Positions 6,844 to 7,771 of a stretch of 7,771 nt of DNA are shown one piece after another. The stretch covers positions 1 to 7,771 of the forward strand of contig DAOVIO010000180.1 of the NCBI GenBank assembly GCA_030673645.1. The letters are read 5' to 3'. Within the stretch, counting starts at the first letter, position 1, and every line of letters begins with the position of its first letter. The notes beneath the pieces were generated by a model. That model saw only the letters and a program-made list of their open reading frames with translations. It was not told the DNA's origin and did no database searches. This DNA is from JAGLSB01 sp023135955. GTDB lineage: Bacteria; Bacteroidota; Bacteroidia; Bacteroidales; GCA-2748055. The position numbers and the translations under genes were made by a program.

Positions 6844-7006
6844 ATGAAGAAACAAATAATTTCACGAGCTGAACTTTATGAACTGGCTTGGTCTGAACCA
6901 ATCAGTACCATTGAAGAGATATAATATATCTGATGTAGGATTACGTAAAATCTGCATACGAAAAAACATTCCGCTTCCTGAAAGGGGTAAAACCGATTTT
7001 TTTTAA
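6844..7006 (+). pseudogene. Frameshifted N-terminal remnant of a 'RxELYELxWSxP...ISDVGLRKIC' protein
   Basis: The ATG at 6844 opens 26 codons with ISRAELYELAWSEPIST and then a TAA at 6922-6924. In the +1 frame, from about 6917, the sequence continues RYNISDVGLRKICIRKNIP and LPERG before a TAA at 7004-7006. The two halves together match the N-terminus of a widespread uncharacterised family that reads roughly 'R-ELYELVWSxP...YxISDVGLRKICxxxxIPLPxRGYW'. A frameshift at about 6911-6919 is therefore clear. The usual YW after the RG is missing, and the frame ends in an eight-T run (6997-7004), so a second lesion lies there. Full-length relatives are much longer. The family has helix-turn-helix character in this segment, but its function is unknown to me. 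The gene is divergent from abiE, with 149 bases between the starts. Confidence 0.8.
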
Positions 7007-7007
7007 A

Positions 7008-7041
7008 AATACTCGCTTAAAAATCATTTTAAGGGAGTATT
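7008..7041. repeat. Near-perfect 34-base hairpin at the break between two gene remnants
   Basis: AATACTC (7008-7014) pairs with GAGTATT (7035-7041), and CTTAAAA (7016-7022) with TTTTAAG (7027-7033). A single G/G mismatch separates them and the loop is ATCA, giving 14 pairs out of 15. It follows the stop of the frameshifted remnant and precedes the start-less ORF at 7047. The stem is AT-rich. On the minus strand five Ts follow (7009-7005), so a weak terminator facing abiE is possible; a rearrangement scar is the other option. Confidence 0.55.
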
Positions 7042-7046
7042 AATGA

Positions 7047-7277
7047 ATTTTAGCGATTTGTAATTCAAGATTATTCACATCAATAAATATTGACAGGAAA
7101 GATGAAGAAAACAAGTATTTCGGAATCTTGCCCTATGACTCAACAAATTATTCAGAAGTAAAACATGAAGAATATTTTAGTGTCGCAGGTTTCAAGTTTA
7201 ATCCTGACAATAGGATATTCAAAGATTTGGATAGTATTAATGAAATTATTTATAACTCAAAAAATCAAATATTATGA
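7047..7277 (+). pseudogene. Start-less ORF, C-terminal part of an unrecognised protein
   Basis: After a TGA at 7044-7046, an open frame of 76 codons runs to a TGA at 7275-7277, with no ATG, GTG or early TTG. The peptide has FGILPYDSTNYSEVKHEEYF, AGFKFNPDNRIFKDLDSIN and ends SKNQIL. I do not recognise it; the GFKFNP...FKDLDSI part only faintly recalls a segment of NAD-dependent DNA ligases and should not be relied on. Its stop overlaps the ATG of the next gene by ATGA. Such a junction is what selection leaves between co-translated genes, so this is probably the true 3' end of a gene whose 5' part is lost. It may be the tail of the same gene that begins at 6844, joined through a deletion at the hairpin. 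Confidence 0.6.
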
Positions 7278-7480
7278 AAAATAACGATTCAAAATTAAGA
7301 ATAGAAGACAATCCATTTGAATGCTCAGATTGCCAAGGAAAAAGGATTTTAGTAAAAAATCACTCTTTACCAAAAGAACTAGAGAAAGTTATTCCTGTTC
7401 ATCAGGAATTAATCGTGCTATCTTGCGAGAAATGCAAAACATATACATATGTAATTGAAAGCTTTTTAGTTCAAAGTTAA
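7274..7480 (+). CDS. Small putative zinc-ribbon protein (two CxxC motifs)
   Basis: This is a 68-residue protein with ECSDCQGKR (C17, C20) and LSCEKCKTYTY (C51, C54). Two CxxC knuckles 30 residues apart are the layout of a four-Cys zinc ribbon. Otherwise it is small, soluble and charged, with no signal peptide or membrane segment. Its ATG overlaps the TGA of the preceding ORF (ATGA, 7274-7277), so it was translationally coupled to a gene that now looks broken; whether it is still expressed is uncertain. I do not recognise a named family. Roles such as binding nucleic acid or a partner protein are possible for zinc ribbons but not shown here. Confidence 0.7.
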   Translation: MKNNDSKLRIEDNPFECSDCQGKRILVKNHSLPKELEKVIPVHQELIVLSCEKCKTYTYVIESFLVQS

Positions 7481-7598
7481 ATGGGAATTTGGGAGTATAT
7501 AATAAGCAAAAGAATACTTATTATTAAAAAAGATTTCTAACTTTACTGATATATGGGTCAATTTGAATGGATTATGTCCAGTTTTTCCGTATATATAA

Positions 7599-7606
7599 TA
7601 CGTTTG
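7599..7606 (+). promoter_or_regulatory. Possible -7 promoter element of the PLD-family gene
   Basis: TACGTTTG matches the Bacteroidota -7 consensus TAnnTTTG and lies 36 bases before the ATG at 7643, a normal leader length. There is no good TTTG at the expected -33 distance (the bases there are TCC), so the call rests on one box only. Confidence 0.45.
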
Positions 7607-7642
7607 AAGTAATCATAGGTGACTAACAATAATTAAACTAAA

Positions 7643-7771
7643 ATGGCAAAATTCTTAACAGGAAATAAACTTAATTCCGAATTATCTCAACTCTTAGAAA
7701 ATGCTGATGATTTTATAATCTTAATATCACCTTTTATAAAACTACATGATAGATATGCTTCTATTCTTCGT
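7643..7771 (+). CDS. N-terminus of a phospholipase-D-like domain protein, cut by the window edge
   Basis: The ATG at 7643 opens 43 codons that run off the window. The peptide begins MAKFLTGNKLNSELSQLLEN and continues to FIILISPFIKLHDRYASIL. The start MAKFLTG followed by a helix and then a hydrophobic strand, '(I/L)xLISPFIKLxDR', is the N-terminus of a bacterial family of stand-alone PLD-like proteins. The hydrophobic strand is the first of the PLD fold. The HKD catalytic motif would lie further downstream, so activity (nuclease or phosphodiesterase) cannot be judged. These proteins are common in accessory and defence regions. The gene is separate from the zinc-ribbon gene, with 162 bases between them, and a -7-like box precedes it. 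Confidence 0.75.
   Translation, partial: MAKFLTGNKLNSELSQLLENADDFIILISPFIKLHDRYASILR

Noticed and set aside
7481..7540. 19-codon ORF (MGIWEYIIS...) starting directly after the zinc-ribbon stop codon
   Set aside because: It is too short and AT-driven to support as a gene; only the TAA-ATG adjacency drew attention.

Overview
The window looks like a chromosomal accessory region of a Bacteroidota bacterium; the order cannot be decided from this sequence. Three things support this. The intergenic DNA is AT-rich. There is an outer-membrane beta-barrel protein with the layout typical of the phylum (carboxypeptidase-like domain, plug, barrel, basic C-terminal tail). The toxin-antitoxin operon has a textbook Bacteroidota promoter (TTTG, 19-base spacer, TAnnTTTG), and no start has a clear Shine-Dalgarno sequence.

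Layout, left to right. Positions 2-154 (+) are the last 50 codons of an amidohydrolase. A complete close paralogue follows at 321-1382 (+), a predicted lipoprotein metal-dependent hydrolase, so the left edge is a tandem duplication. Bases 1383-1599 hold no convincing gene. On the minus strand, 1600-2019 is a start-less remnant of an AlbA/RecG-like ATP-binding regulator (COG2865 type), ending in a cluster of short GGCTCA-type repeats. The gene-free stretch 2020-2390 contains a large inverted repeat. The minus-strand gene at 2391-4901 encodes an 836-residue TonB-receptor-like outer-membrane protein and is visibly richer in GC than its surroundings.

Upstream of it on the same strand is a complete AbiE (type IV) toxin-antitoxin operon: abiEi (5882-6694) and abiEii (5058-5885), joined by an ATGA overlap. 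Its control region (6708-6810) is the best-resolved regulatory site here. A consensus promoter is flanked by two 39-base direct repeats (36/39 identical), and a small palindrome sits inside its spacer.

Divergent from abiE, 6844-7480 (+) is a decayed module. It has a frameshifted gene with a recognisable N-terminal motif, a 34-base hairpin at the break, a start-less ORF, and an intact 68-residue CxxC/CxxC protein that overlaps that ORF by ATGA. The right edge (7643 onward) is the start of a phospholipase-D-like protein.

Taken together, the right half and the COG2865 remnant look like a turnover-prone defence or mobile-gene neighbourhood: a TA operon, broken accessory genes and a PLD-family protein. 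Two outwardly ordinary metabolic or envelope loci sit to the left. No integrase, transposase, tRNA, rRNA or CRISPR array was seen. No clearly new multi-gene system can be demonstrated. The most informative candidates are the abiE operator architecture and the decayed zinc-ribbon module.
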